Below, piece after piece: positions 22,846 through 34,736 of a DNA stretch of 64,000 nucleotides. The position numbers and the translations under genes were made by a program. How positions within the stretch are numbered: position 1 is the stretch's first letter; each line of letters opens with the position of its first letter. The notes beneath the pieces were generated by a model, which made no database searches, was not told the origin of the DNA, and was given only the letters and a program-made list of their open reading frames with translations. The stretch comes from Gymnopus androsaceus JB14 (Eukaryota > Basidiomycota > Agaricomycetes > Agaricales > Omphalotaceae), in the NCBI GenBank assembly GCA_009733575.1, contig ML769455.1:124001-188000 (forward strand). Direction: 5' to 3'.

Positions 22846-23334
22846 TTGTTCGCCTCGGAGACGTAGAAAATTTTTTGTACAATCATAACATTGAAAGTAA
22901 TAAACGTCTCATCAAAAATGGCCTCTTCTGAAATGGCCTCTTCTGAAGACTAAATCAAAATGAGCTGAAAATGACTAAGAAACGATCTACTGGAGTCATG
23001 TCATGGACCTCCTTTCCACTGTCAGTGTCAATTCCCGGCTAGTTCGAGGCTGCATGAATCCGAAGAAAGCTGCTGAAGTGCTCAAGTTTGGTTTGATCAA
23101 TTGAGCAACGAGGATGTACTGCAGATACATTGATGCTATAGTTTACAATATAAGTACTAGTTCTACAATTATTACACTGCGAATGAAAGCGAAATAAATC
23201 ACACGTCCGAACGAATGCATTACAATTATATTCCTGCGGGGTCTTCACAAACGAACCTTTGACTCTCTGCATCCAACTCCATACAGATTCATCTCCGCGC
23301 TAACTAAGGCTCTCTCGTATGCTTACGCCTGGGA
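22846..23334. other. Intergenic, short tandem repeat
   Basis: No supported gene. AAATGGCCTCTTCTGA is repeated head to tail at about 22917-22950 (two copies). The rest is unremarkable. Confidence 0.4.
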
Positions 23335-23585
23335 TAGTAAGATTCAACTATAATAATAAATTATACAAATTCAACGCAGCCAGCAAAGCAAGAGCAATTC
23401 GGCTAGGTAGACTTTCACGCTTCAGTATTCAGCAATCAATTAGTGTCAAAGTCTTCAAAAGGACTGACTTCAACCTCAGAGCTGCAGACGTTCATTTGCA
23501 GCCCCACCAAAATACTTCTCACCGGAGACAGTATGAGCAATCAGAGCTTCGTCAAACGCTGGAGAATGACATCTGCGCGCATTAA
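23335..23585 (-). pseudogene. Relic of aldo/keto reductase 3' end (inverted copy)
   Basis: On the minus strand the segment reads DEALIAHTVSGEKYFGG followed by AANERLQL and a stop at 23476-23478. It is nearly the same as the C-terminus of the AKR pseudogene at 20.1 kb, and the homology continues about 140 bases into the 3' flank. The upstream part of the gene is missing. It is the right arm of the inverted repeat described at 19990-20225. Confidence 0.7.
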
Positions 23586-23797
23586 GTACGGTATCCCATC
23601 TAGGTAAAGTTGTGGTAAAGCGTCGCTTTGTTGGAAGTTACGTAACTGACATAGAGCGGAGCGCCAGAACAAGCGCCCACGCGGATCTCTATTCATTTCC
23701 ATGAAATCAAGTGCTTAAGGCTCTCACTCCTCACGTTCATTTCCTCAGGATTCTTGACTCCTCTCCTTTGAAACGCTACTACGTTCAGGCTGCTCAA

Positions 23798-26700
23798 ATG
23801 CAAAAAGAATCTTCAGAAGAAGCGGGTCCAAGCAACCTTAATACTATTCCCAGCCCGCTCAATCATCGTCGGCAAGCGACTCTGAATTCGAGGATTCACT
23901 TTCCTGCGGAGTCCCAAAATCCAAAGACTCACAAAACCTCAAAGTCTATAGCAGACGGAGCTGTTGTGGGAAGCCCAAAGGATGGCAGTAGCAGTAGAAG
24001 ACGAGTCGTTTCGGTTGACGCGGGGAATGGTGTATCGAAGAGTAGTGTCAGGAGAAGAATTCCAACAGTGAGCCTGGGATCATCCGCTCAAATGGTAGCA
24101 TCACTGCACTCCAATGAAAGTAAAGACTCGGATTGGAGTACCTTTTCCGATGAATATGACTTGTGTGAGTCCTTCATTGGATTTTGGCTCGGTTATAAGT
24201 TAACTAACTGTATCTTAGCCCATGAAGGCAAGTGCTCTCTACACCTAACTTGGACCGTATTGCAATCCATCTAGTACAGATCCGAGAATCTTACAGGACG
24301 TCCAACGAGCATTAAAGTTGAAATACCGACGGGAAGCACGGGCAAGGTCTCCTCTTCACTCCGGACCCTCACCTTCACCACCGTCATCACCTCCAACGCT
24401 TACGTTCCCTATCCTGTCTAGCCCCAGATCGAAGGTGAACGCGGTGAAACCCTCCGCGACGGACATTGACTTCAGTCCTTCTACGGGTCCTGCATCGCTC
24501 AAAGTTGTTACCCATCCAGTTCCGTTTTCGACAGATGATGGTGATACCCTCGATTGGTCGGGTTATCTCTCAGACGATGAAAGATCTGAAAAGAGGTGGT
24601 CGTTAAGCGTTTCAAAGAAGAAAGGGAAGGAGAGGGAGATGCTTCTCAGTGCCGATGATTTAAAGAAGCAGGAAGGGCTACATGCAGGTACATATGGCTC
24701 TTGACAATATGGACCTTTTTCGCTAATCATATCTATTTCAGCCAAACTAGCGCGAATCAAGACCATCTCTTCACAACTGACTGCCAAAAAGGTGGCAATC
24801 ACAACTGATCAGCTAAGCCGACGGTACAACCTCATCTATAGTTCCCTTTCATCTGGCTCCGACCGCTTCAACCTCCTCAAAGTCTCACGCTGGTATGGTG
24901 AGCAGGAGGTCCTGGTTCGATCATCTTTAGAAAAGGCGGAGCCTTTCCCTTGGCTCAAGCATCTCGATAAACGATCCCGCAAACAATCTGGTAATGAAAG
25001 TGTACGCATCCCCTGGCATCTATCTGCGCTTATTATGGAAGAATATCTCCATGCGCAGAATGCCCGGAACCATGCTATGCAATCGATACCGGAGCACCCT
25101 TCCATTTCTGATAGCTTGGAGGATTTGACGTCTCCATTTCTCATCTCCCCACCTCCGGAGGAAAGCACCGGCTTACCGACATTCCCTTCTCCCTCGCGTG
25201 CGTCCTCGTCCAGGTTCTCTCTCTCTCGGCACATTTCCGCAGAGGGTCGTGTATCCTTTGAGCCTCTTCTTGACCCTCCTACTCGTCCATCAAACGAGTC
25301 CCGCAGGAGTGTCGAATCCACGTTAAGCAGTATATTCAGTGCTGGATCCGCACAGAACCAAACTTCGAAGGATCGGCAGATAGGTGCAGGATTCTCTTCC
25401 CCTGCGAGTAGCAAGTTGCATTTAAGGGACGGACTAGGAATAAGGCGAAAATGGGGGAATGACAGTGATGGGTCTTCTGCCAGAAACTCGTTAGCGGAAC
25501 AATCTGACGACAATGTCGATAATAAAAGTGATCAGGGAGGGGACAACAACAACAGCAAGCGGTCGAGTTGGCGGTTTGGAAGGACTGTGGGGGTTGAATC
25601 TCCTCCGGCAGCTGATAACGGGGGAGATGATTCGTTTGTTCAAGTGGATGAAAATGACCTCAGTATAGCGAAACCACCCCCTCCTCCTGCGACTGCTATT
25701 CCGGCAATGACGGTGTCACCCAACTCAGGAGAAGTCCCGCTCAATGGCCCGAGGATTATTAATAGGAATATACGTCCAATCAGAGTCTCCTTACCTTCTG
25801 AAGACCGCATTGCACTTGCATTGAAGCAGAAACGCAAGCAAGAGGCGGATGAAGCGAGAGCAGATATGGAATATGACCTCAAATCGCAGTACGTTTCTCT
25901 CTCTTAAACCTGATTCTGTTGTTCTTATTCTCGCAGACTGCTCGCTCAATGCAAAGATTCCAACACCCACATCCGTTCCGTGCTCAACCGTATCGCGACG
26001 CACATCCGTGAATACGAAACGTGTCAATCCAGTTTTGTGACCAATACCCTCGGGCTCCCATACAAAGGCGGGCTTCCACAGGAATTGCTCGAGGCGTTCA
26101 GCCATGACCCGGCGAACGTGACGAGCTCGACAAGGAGAATGAAGACGTATAAGGCCGTGGACGATATTCACCACAGATTAACAAGGCAGAGGACAGTGTT
26201 TAGGGAATTTCTGGAGAAGAATGGTGCGGGGAGTGAGCATTCTTCAAGGGGAGGTGGGAACGATGGGTTCCCCGTGACGAAGGATATATTGAACGATCCC
26301 ATCGAGTCGTTGATGCGTAGTTTGAAGACGCTGGAAGGGCAACGAATGGGGATTGTTAAGAGGGAGCAAGAAGTGTCAGAAGTGTTACGACAGACGCAAG
26401 TTCTTCATAAAGAGGTTAAGGTCGAGTATAACAGCACACTTGCCCATACATCGGTCGTGTATCCCGAGGTGAATTTTCCCCCCTGAGCTCTACCCCATCA
26501 AGCTGAACTTACATCCTCCCCAGTTAACTAAGATCGTCGGTCTAGAAGAAAGCTACAAGGATCAATACCAGCATCTGTGGGACATTGGAATGGACGCCTT
26601 GACATTTATCCTCGATAGCGTAACCCCATTTTGGCGCACATATGGCAAGCTCATCGGAGACGACGTGCAAGCCTTCCTTATTGTTCCCCTCTACCGTAAC

Positions 26701-27018
26701 GAATTCACCGGAGAAGCTAAACGGTATCCCATCGCTCATCTCCCGCAGCGGTCTTTCCGGCACTGGGTGGGTCTGTTGATGTTCTTCATACTCACGATAG
26801 TCGTGATGTTTCTCCAAGCTCGAGCGGCCTTGTCGTGTTCGGTGCACTATCGGCTCGAGTGGATTCCGTTTGATGGTGTGCGTTGGGCTGCATTACCGTT
26901 GTTTTGGGTAGGGATTGTCATTCAGTGGTTGGCGGTGTTGGGTGAGCTAGCAATATTGGTGATGCAGGTGGGGATGTTGATGTGGTGGGTTGGGTGGTCA
27001 GTTAGACTTGTTTCGTGA
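23798..27018 (+). CDS. Large membrane-anchored protein, unknown
   Basis: ATG at 23798 (MQKESSEEAGPSN) opens a protein of about 960 residues. The first 600 residues are mostly disordered, Ser/Pro-rich and charged, broken by a helical block (LARIKTISSQLTAKKVAITT, YNLIYSSLSSGSDRFNLLK). The last third is helical and conserved-looking (NRIATHIREYETCQSSFVTNTLG, LKTLEGQRMGIVKREQEVSE, LTKIVGLEESYKDQYQHLWD). It ends with two strongly hydrophobic segments (VGLLMFFILTIVVMFLQA and LPLFWVGIVIQWLAVLGELAI). A tail-anchored coiled-coil protein of the endomembrane system is a fair guess, but the family is not recognised. The splicing near 24166-24279 probably uses a 9-base micro-exon and a GC-AG intron. Confidence 0.8.
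24238..24279 (+). other. Probable GC-AG intron next to a 9-nt micro-exon
   Basis: CCCATGAAG (24229-24237) is preceded by a TTAG acceptor and followed by GCAAGT, with acceptor TAGTACAG at 24279. The joint reads DLSHEDPRILQDVQ. Skipping the micro-exon also keeps the frame (DLYPRILQ) but needs one 114-nt intron, longer than its neighbours. Confidence 0.5.
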
Positions 27019-27305
27019 TTCGGATTCTTTATCACTTATACAGTAAGTACTTACGCTATCGGAATGCTTTTCTGGATTTATGTATTATATATTTTACATC
27101 ACATTAGAATCACTATGCTCAAGTGCACCTAGTCAACTTGAAGGTTTTAGTACCTTAGTGAAAGGGTGCACGAGAATCGAAGCCCTGCATCATAAGTAGA
27201 GTGACGTTCAATAAACGTCGCTTTGGCCATGACGAAAGAAGAGTGGAGTGGGATTTTGTTTTGCATCGATAAAAGAGCGGCGAGTAATGATCTAATTATA
27301 AATCG

Positions 27306-29977
27306 ATGACGACTGTACTTGAACTGCTCTTATACTTGATCTTTGGCCTAGCCATCTACATCTACATATTCTATCAACGCCCATCGCCCAGAATGACGAA
27401 AGCATCTACGACCTTGTGGAATCGACGACGACGATTAGCTCTGAATACGCGAAGAATCCCAGTGAAACACCCGCATCGATTTCGAAGCGCTTGTATGGCA
27501 AGAGCTTGGAGGAGGTCCGAGAGGCCAAGGTCGTTCAAGGCAACTTTGGATCCACCCAGACCTTCTCAGCTGTTTTTGAGCATCTACAATGCTGTCCTCG
27601 TCAATCTTGCCAAATCGTCTGATCCAATGAACGGCATGGTTTCTCCGCCTTTGATTGCTTCGTCCGGGGTGGTACCTCTGACCATCATCGCGCCCTTGCC
27701 CGATATCGTCCGCCACTATGGTAAGGTGATATGCTCTTTCAGGAAATCAAACTCACAGCTCTCAAGAGTAACTGCATCGTCCGAGCGAAGCGCGAAGTTT
27801 TCCTTGCTACAAATTTCTGGATCAACAGGTCAGTGGTCTGCAGCATGAAACCAGTGCCCATACTCACCAGTCGAAACAGCGAAAGTAGCAAGTTGATTAC
27901 AAATGCCTTTTTAGAATTAAATAAACGAGCAGGAGAACGGGGAGAGAAAGTCGTAGTCAAAGTGTTGTATGACAGAGGTTAGTACAAGGTCGTTTGGATG
28001 TATTCGGATGCTAATCTACTAATCACTCCTACTTCTCCTCGCTCGCCGCTCACATCACCACTCCTCACTGGGTTCGCTATCGCGTCTTGCTGCATTCGCT
28101 TCCGCGCATGGAAAGGTAACGTAAAGCAAGTAATCGAAAACCATCAGAAGGTGTCTCCAAAGGAATACAGTGGCGACAAAGTCGCTATTCCTCCTCCAGA
28201 AGAGCTGCCGCATTTGGATGTACAGGTGGTGAATTATCATGTCCCTCTTGTCGGGACATTCCACTCCAAATTTATGGTAGTCGACAGGAATGTCGCGCTG
28301 CTCATGTCCAACAATATTCAGGTATGGTTTTTCTGGATAGCAATGCACACCTTGCTCATGTCTAATATAGGATAATGATAATGTGGAAATGATGTCTAGG
28401 TTAGGATTTCTTGTTGCGCTAATCTCTTTGTATTCTCGCGTGATCATTTTCGATTCTGCGATCGTCTCCATCTTTCGTTCTCCCTGCTTCATTTTCATTC
28501 TGATTCCTCTCTGCGCTCGTATTTCGTATTTCGAAAGTTTCGATGAACTGACGTCTCTTTCTTATTCCTCCCTCATACAGGTTGGAAGGGCCTATAGTGG
28601 ACTCGCTTTATGACGTCTGTTTAGGCTTCTTGGGGCATTGAGCTCGATCCACCTCTTCCTTGTCGAGATAGCCTTGCTGCTAGTCAACCTCTTCCTTCTT
28701 TTGACGATCCTTCCTTCCTCGCATTGTTTGACAAAGACAATACCCTCCGCTCTGTCGTTGAAGCAGGTCACGCTTCTTTGGATCTCCCGGAACATACTGC
28801 CTCTTCCCCCCACTACGATGACACAATTGCCGATGAAATCCGTAGAATCCAAGCTGTTTACGCTCCCAAACCTGGTGAATCCCATGTTCAAGCTGTTTCT
28901 CGCCATTTCAACATTACGCCGACTCAAAAGGCTGATGGTGGAGTGAAACCTACTGCTCCAGAACCCACTTCATCCTCGTACCCATCATCTAACAAATCCT
29001 ACGCCGACTCAGAAATGACACCCTACATTCCCCTCCCGCCACATTCTCCCGTGCCAATGATGGTCGTATCCCGTGCTCCTTATGGAACCCCCACCTTTGA
29101 GGCTCACAAGGCCGTCCTTTACCCCCAGAACGTAGCCTTCCTTGAAGCGATCAGAGGGGCGAAGGAAACTGTATTTATTCAAACTCCCAACTTGAACGCC
29201 GAGCCGCTTCTTCCAGAGCTCATCAAAGCCATCAAAAGGGGAGTCAAGATCGAAATGTGGGTTTGTTTAGGGTATAATGATGCCGGGGAACTTCTCCCGT
29301 ACCAAAATGGGACCAATGAGATGATTGCGAATCGTCTGTATAATGATCCTTCTTTGGTTGGTGAAAAGGGATTGACGGAAGAGGAGAAAGAGAGGTTGGG
29401 GATCTATGTGTATATTGCGAAGGACCAGAATATTCCCATACATAATAAGTTTAAGAAGAGGAGCTGTCATAGTGAGTGTTTCCATCTGTGTTTGTGTATA
29501 ACTGACTGACTGTTTTCTCCCTCCCAGTCAAACTTCTCATAGCTGACTCGCACATCGCCATCCAAGGTAACGGCAACCAAGACACACAGAGTTGGTTCCA
29601 TTCACAAGAGGTTAATGTCATGCTTGATTCCGAAGATATCTGTGCGAGGTGGATGGAGGGAATCAGAAGGAACCAGAATACGGGTGAGTAATTCTTCAAT
29701 GTGATGAGTGTCGAGAATGAGAACAAGTCTGGCTCTGCGTCGTGTTTTTTTTAATGGATATTATACTGACGGTTGTTTCTTTGCCTTCCTCCCTTTTCGA
29801 AATTCACAACATGAAACAGAACTTTATGGCCTGGTCTCCCGCGACGATGGCTGCTGGCACGACCCCAATACCGGTGAAATGGCTCCCGGTGCTATTGGTG
29901 TCGATCCTGGAAAGTTCTCATGGGCGAAGGGAATGGTAGGAGCTGTGCAGAGGGTTAGGGGGGCTGGGGGCTTCTGA
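27306..29977 (+). CDS. PLD-superfamily (HKD) membrane protein
   Basis: The N-terminus MTTVLELLLYLIFGLAIYIYIFY is a membrane anchor. The catalytic half has a first HKD motif, HSKFMVVD, followed by ALLMSNNIQD. After a Ser/Pro-rich insert comes a second unit: TVFIQTPNLNAEPLLPELI, IPIHNKFKKRSCHIKLLIAD, and GNGNQDTQSWFHSQEVN. In that second unit the His-Asn-Lys and the Asp are separated by extra residues. Two HKD motifs normally form one active site for phosphodiester hydrolysis or phosphatidyl transfer. I do not know the substrate; a mitochondrial or ER phospholipid role is possible. Four single-base breaks are visible: about 27380 (missing), 27540 (extra), 27727 (missing) and 28624 (extra), each with the frame homology continuing. 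Confidence 0.75.
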
Positions 29978-30860
29978 GGTTTTTTGCTTGATGGAACGAC
30001 ATGCATTGCTAAGAAATAAACGAATAACCGAATGGACTTGTGACTTGTCCTGTTACTTTACTCACGATGTATTCTGCTTCAACTTTGGGAAATATGTATC
30101 TGAATCGGTAACAAAAAATATTGTGCTGGACAAACGCCGGGGCCGTCGAACTCGAGAGACATAACATTAGCCACTACACCTCATCGGAACGTCCAGGTTT
30201 ACTATTATCGTCTCCTGAACAATAATCATATTCTGTTTCTCTCTAAGTTCGATTGAACTCGGAGTGCCGTATATACCACTACTGATTTATATAAGTACTT
30301 AAGTACTTGTTGCTCCGCAGGCATCCTGGACCTCTGTATGTAAGGTGTGTTACAGACGAAAGAACCGCGAGCAGACGATATAAATCAGGAGCAGGGAGTA
30401 CAGCAATCCAGTTTCAAACATTGTCCACATTGTATACTTAAAGATTGCTGCAGGGTAGATTTTTTTGTTATCGTATTACTTCAGATAAAAGGGAAGCTTT
30501 GGTCTTGAGTTTAAGGCATAGTTAGATGTGGAAGAAGGAAGGTTCATAAGATGGCTCTGATTAGCTCTGATTGGTAGGTTGTAAGTATGCAATTTTGCTC
30601 AACAAGCCATAAGCAGATTGTTAGCCGTGATGTGTATGAAGGAGTTGTGGGTCGTCACTCCGACATATAAGTCGCAGCAGGAAACTATTAGCCTTCGCTA
30701 CCTACTTCGTCTCGGGCGATTACCCTCATAGATAATCACGAATCAGGTTATATGGAAGTCGGCGTTGATGTTGTAGGAGACTAGGGCTGGTGAACGTTAA
30801 ATACAGACCATTCTGCTACAACCTGCTTCAAACCTCCAACTCAGCACTCTGCGTCTCCCA
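29978..30860. other. Convergent intergenic stretch
   Basis: No supported gene between the PLD gene and the WD40 gene, which end toward each other. A 16-base perfect palindrome AAGTACTTAAGTACTT lies at 30293-30308. No element boundaries were found around it. Confidence 0.4.
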
Positions 30861-33034
30861 TCACCTCCCAGCTCGCCCAGGTCCTGTGCTCTTCAAACTC
30901 GAGCTCACCGCCGGTAACGGCCTCACCCAAAGTTTCACCAGCCCGTTCTTAGTCGACGTCAGGACGTATTTTGGAAGAAAGGCAATCGCTGTGGGGAGAG
31001 GATCTGGTGTAGGATTTGAAGAAGAGTTTGTGGTTGAAGTTGGAGTTGAAGGGGTTACGGTAGTGGTAGTAGCTGCTGTTGCTGTCGCGGGGGTTGCGGT
31101 AGAAGCTGGAGTGGTAGAGGAGGCGGTATTTGTAGATAAAGGTGCATGAGAGAGGTATTTGACCTTGGAATAAAGGTTATTGAAGCGCATTGGAAGTGGA
31201 AACATGAAGTAAAACTTACCAGCACTGGCTGAACAACAGCAATCTCATTCCTCGATGGCGCTGGATGATACTTTAACGATATTCCAGTGTCATATATATC
31301 CTCCTGACCATCCCCTGAATTTGCAATGGGCTGGGGCGAACGAAAGGCTAGTGAAGTGGTAGAATAGGAATAAAACATTCCAGGACCAGGTAACGAATGT
31401 CGTCCCGAATGTGAGTGATGGCTATGGTGCGTATTGGGATTTTTAGGTCGATGGAGGGCACCGGAGGAAAAGTCCCACTGACAATGACAAAAATGAGAGA
31501 CAAAAGCGGTCAGAAGCGACGGAACCTACCAGAATCAACTTGTTATCTTCACCCACACTGCCGAACCTATACGTCCTCCCATAACCCGTATACCCCGCGT
31601 CGCACCGAACTTCGTCAAACGCTACACAGGACACGAAGGATGAGTGACCTTGACAGCGCGCGACAACACGTCGCTCCCAAGGGGAGAATATTGTCAAGAG
31701 ATCGTCTTGACCCCCAGTGAGAATGAACCGACCATCGGGCGACCATGCAAGGCATGTGAGGGCGCCGAAATAGGACGCATAACAGTCAATTAGGCTATGG
31801 AAGAGTGAGCGGAATACTGGGGTAATCGTAGTGCACTCACGTTTCCGCCGATGCATCTATTACTCTCAAACACCCATCCTCCGAAATCGCGCCAACGTAC
31901 TTTACATCAGGCGAGAACACGAAGTCGACCACAGCTTTACCCTTTGGAGCGACTCTCCAATGACTGACAGGGTTTTTGATCGACTTGTCGCTGTCTGGAA
32001 TAGGAGCAGGAATATCACCCCCAGGATGCCAGGCCCACGGAGGCATAGTAACAAAGATACTATCTGTAGGATCCCAGTCTTCAGTTGTTTCTTGAGGCGA
32101 GAACACTCCGTCTTCGCGATCACGGTCGTATACCACTATTGTTCCATCCGCATGGGATACGAGGAACAATGATGCTGAGCCGGGGACCCAGCGGACAGCG
32201 GTACACGGCGAGGAAGATATCGATCCGCCTTTGTTCAGACGGTTGTATCTCGAAGAGATTGGATCTAACCAAATCAAGTCACCCGTGTTGAATCCTGGAA
32301 GGGGAGAAACATAGTATAAAGTACAGGATTCACGATGGGTTAAGAAGAATCGTACCTATGACAATGTCCAGACGTTCTGGGGAAGCTGTAAGGTGATTGA
32401 TAGAGTGACAAGTAGGGTAGGCGGAGAATGTTATACGGGCGAGTGGTTCCCTTGACTTTGCTCCAGCTTCAACCCACAGAACACTCTTGACCTGGTTAAA
32501 AAACAGAAAAGTAACTTCTCCGTCCCTGTCCTTTAGACTTCTCGGAAATCCTTCTGCGTTCTGCGTTCGAGTCATGAACGTAGAAGAAGTAGTTTTCATG
32601 TTATGTTTCGGTTTCGACAACTTGGTCGCTGCCGAAGGCTTCTTCCTGGAAGAATGAGAATGCTGCGAGAAAGGTGAGGGGGTATTTATTGGACTAGCAG
32701 GCGGTGCACCCGCAGAGTCATCTCCTTGTTCGTCCGGGGGCGTATCGTTACTGGAAAGACTAATTCCATCTTCTTTCTCCTTCTCCTTGACTCCCTTCTT
32801 CGAATCCTTATTCCCGCCTCCACCCAAGAGCTGCGCCAAACTCTGTCCTCCCCCTCCTACAAATCCCCCTAGCCTATCTTTGGCTATAGCATACTTGACG
32901 GATATAACACTGACGCGAGTCGGGAACGATAGCGGGGAAGTATTGGCGGCGTGAGTTTGCAGAACTGAGGGTTTGTGTTCCTCGACCACCGTGTAAACAC
33001 CTTCTGGCGCTACAAAGGTAGTGTCTGATTCCAT
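30861..33034 (-). CDS. WDR20/CreC-like WD40 protein (deubiquitinase partner)
   Basis: Proteins of the CreC/WDR20/DMWD family activate the USP12/46-type deubiquitinase (CreB in Aspergillus), which acts in carbon catabolite repression. The start is [14 protein letters not shown]; an upstream in-frame GTG is not a start. In order: a conserved N-terminal box ([19 protein letters not shown]), a disordered Gly/Lys/Ser region, then WD40 blades with [76 protein letters not shown] and [15 protein letters not shown]. After a Thr/Ala/Pro low-complexity stretch the last blade gives [15 protein letters not shown]. Five short introns with phase kept and no break in frame. It is divergent from the NDUFA9-like gene. 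Confidence 0.85.
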
Positions 33035-33038
33035 CGTC

Positions 33039-33163
33039 GTCTGCGTTTCGTGCACGTTGATTGGTCAAATTCCTGAATTGTCTGCGTTTCGTGCACGTTA
33101 ATTGACCAAATTCCTGGATCGTCCGCGTTTCGTGGACGTTCGAGAGAAAGATCCAATTGATCG
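33039..33163. repeat. 41-bp tandem repeat, three copies, in a divergent promoter
   Basis: Copies start at 33039, 33080 and 33121, an exact 41-base period, and share GTCTGCGTTTCGTGCACGTT. The first two are almost identical; the third is more diverged in its second half. The array starts five bases upstream of the WD40 start codon and fills most of the space to the next gene. Because 41 is not a multiple of 3, the array cannot encode a repeated peptide in one frame. Confidence 0.85.
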
Positions 33164-33234
33164 AATTCATGATGAAAATCCAGGCACGATATTTCCGCCA
33201 GCGCCAATTCAGAACGCCCAATCTGCGATGGGCC

Positions 33235-34458
33235 ATGGCGCGCGCTAATTTCAACACGCGTGTTTCCTGGACCACGATGAGCTCAAAGGTGGTTATCTGT
33301 ACTGGCTTTCTCGGTCTGCATTGTATTGCATCTATTACTTTAGTTTAATAAACTGATATATTTTATTCAGGCAAACATATAACCATAGCTTTAACTCACG
33401 CCTCTCTCAGACACCAAATTCAACTATCCTCCCGCCGTCCACAAAGGCTTTATGCTGCCCTTCAGAACGAGCTTTCGGAGGATGAAGCTCTCAAGCTCCT
33501 TCCTCCTGTTCCAATTGACATAACTTCCTCATCCAGCCTACTACCTGCTTTCTCTGGTGCTTCCCTTGTCGTCTCTCTTGTTGGAATTATGCACGGATCC
33601 GAAGCAGACTTTGACCGCATTCAGTGGAAGGGTGCGGAAAATGTAGCAAAAGCGGCTAGGGAAGCTGGTGCAAGGCTGGTGCATGTCAGTGCGATTGGAG
33701 CAGATCAGAACAGTAGCATCGCGTATAATAGAACAAAGGCTTTGGGTGAGGAGGCTGTTAGGAACGCTTTCAGTGGCAGCACGGAGAAAAATAAGCTCGT
33801 AATATTGAGGCCAAGTATCGTGTTTGGTCCGGAGGATGATTTCTTCAATGTGAGTCTCCATTCTACTCAAAATTACACTCACAGATTTATACATACGTTT
33901 ACAGCGTTTTTCTCGCTTATCCAAATTCCTCCCATTCCTTCCGGTCTTTGGAGGAGGTAAATCCCGGTTTCAGCCTGTATATGTCGGCGACATCGCTCGC
34001 GCCATCGAGATTATCGCACGGAATGATCCAGCGATTAACGCTATGGTCGGAGGGCGGACAATCGAATGTGGCGGTCCAGACGTCTTCACGTACAAGGAAA
34101 TCATGCAACTCGTACTCAAGTACAATCACCGGACACGTCCTATTATCTCTTTACCGTTCTGGCTAGGCAAGATGCAGGGCACTGTTCTAGAAAGACTTCC
34201 AGTGAATTTGTTTACAGTTACAAGAGCGCAGGTATGTGTAGTATCAGTTCTCGTTATTTCCTCTATCTTTTTCTTAATCTCAACTCAACCAAGGTGGAGC
34301 AACTCAAATCAGACAATATTGTCAACCCTTCGCCCCCTCAAAATGAAATGGGAACTGAATACTTTCCATTCGAAACTCTCATTGAAAAATATGCAATTCC
34401 GGACAAGAAGACCTCGTTGACGTCGGTCCATGAAATCCTGCCTAGGTATCTTTCTTAG
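33235..34458 (+). CDS. NDUFA9-like atypical SDR (complex I accessory type)
   Basis: The family binds NADPH and is a structural subunit of mitochondrial complex I; the fungal CoQ protein Coq11 is a relative. Seen here: a short Rossmann start (VVICTGFLG), ITIALTHASLRHQI, GASLVVSLVGIMHGSEADF, ARLVHVSAIGADQNSSIAY, RTKALGEEAVRNAF, ILRPSIVFGPEDDFFN, then RFQPVYVGDIARAIEII and a C-terminal ITRAQVEQLKSDN-like block (VTRAQVEQLKSDNIV). About 365 residues. The first exon is odd. The glycine motif lacks its first Gly, and only about four residues separate it from the second strand, where about 13 are expected, so part of exon 1 may be missing or mis-spliced. The start codon is not certain. Confidence 0.8.
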
Positions 34459-34736
34459 GCCATACAAATTCATTTTTTGTGAGATAGGTTTTCATTTTTT
34501 GGCGAGAATGTTACACATCAACCATTCTGTGTTTATCATTGTAATTGTAATTGTAATTATATCCGCGCGACAATTGGTATGTAAGTACTCCCGAGTTCGA
34601 ACTTCGAGGAACTGCCTCGACAGGTATTAAGCGCCGTACGGGCGTCAAACCTTTGTTCCTCTCGCTCTCATCACCGGCACCTTTCGCGTCTTGAAATGCT
34701 CGACAAACGACGTGTTGCCTTGAATTGAGTTACTAC

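Noticed and set aside
27150..27200. Possible tRNA T-arm on the minus strand (GGGCTTCGATTCTCGTGCACCC)
   Set aside because: No matching acceptor, D-arm or anticodon arm could be laid out; not a tRNA.
30293..30308. Perfect 16-bp palindrome AAGTACTTAAGTACTT
   Set aside because: No target duplication, flanking repeat or second copy was seen; could be chance in AT-rich sequence.
30861..31149. Forward ORF with Val/Ala/Gly repeats
   Set aside because: It is the reverse reading of the Thr/Ala/Pro low-complexity part of the WD40 gene.
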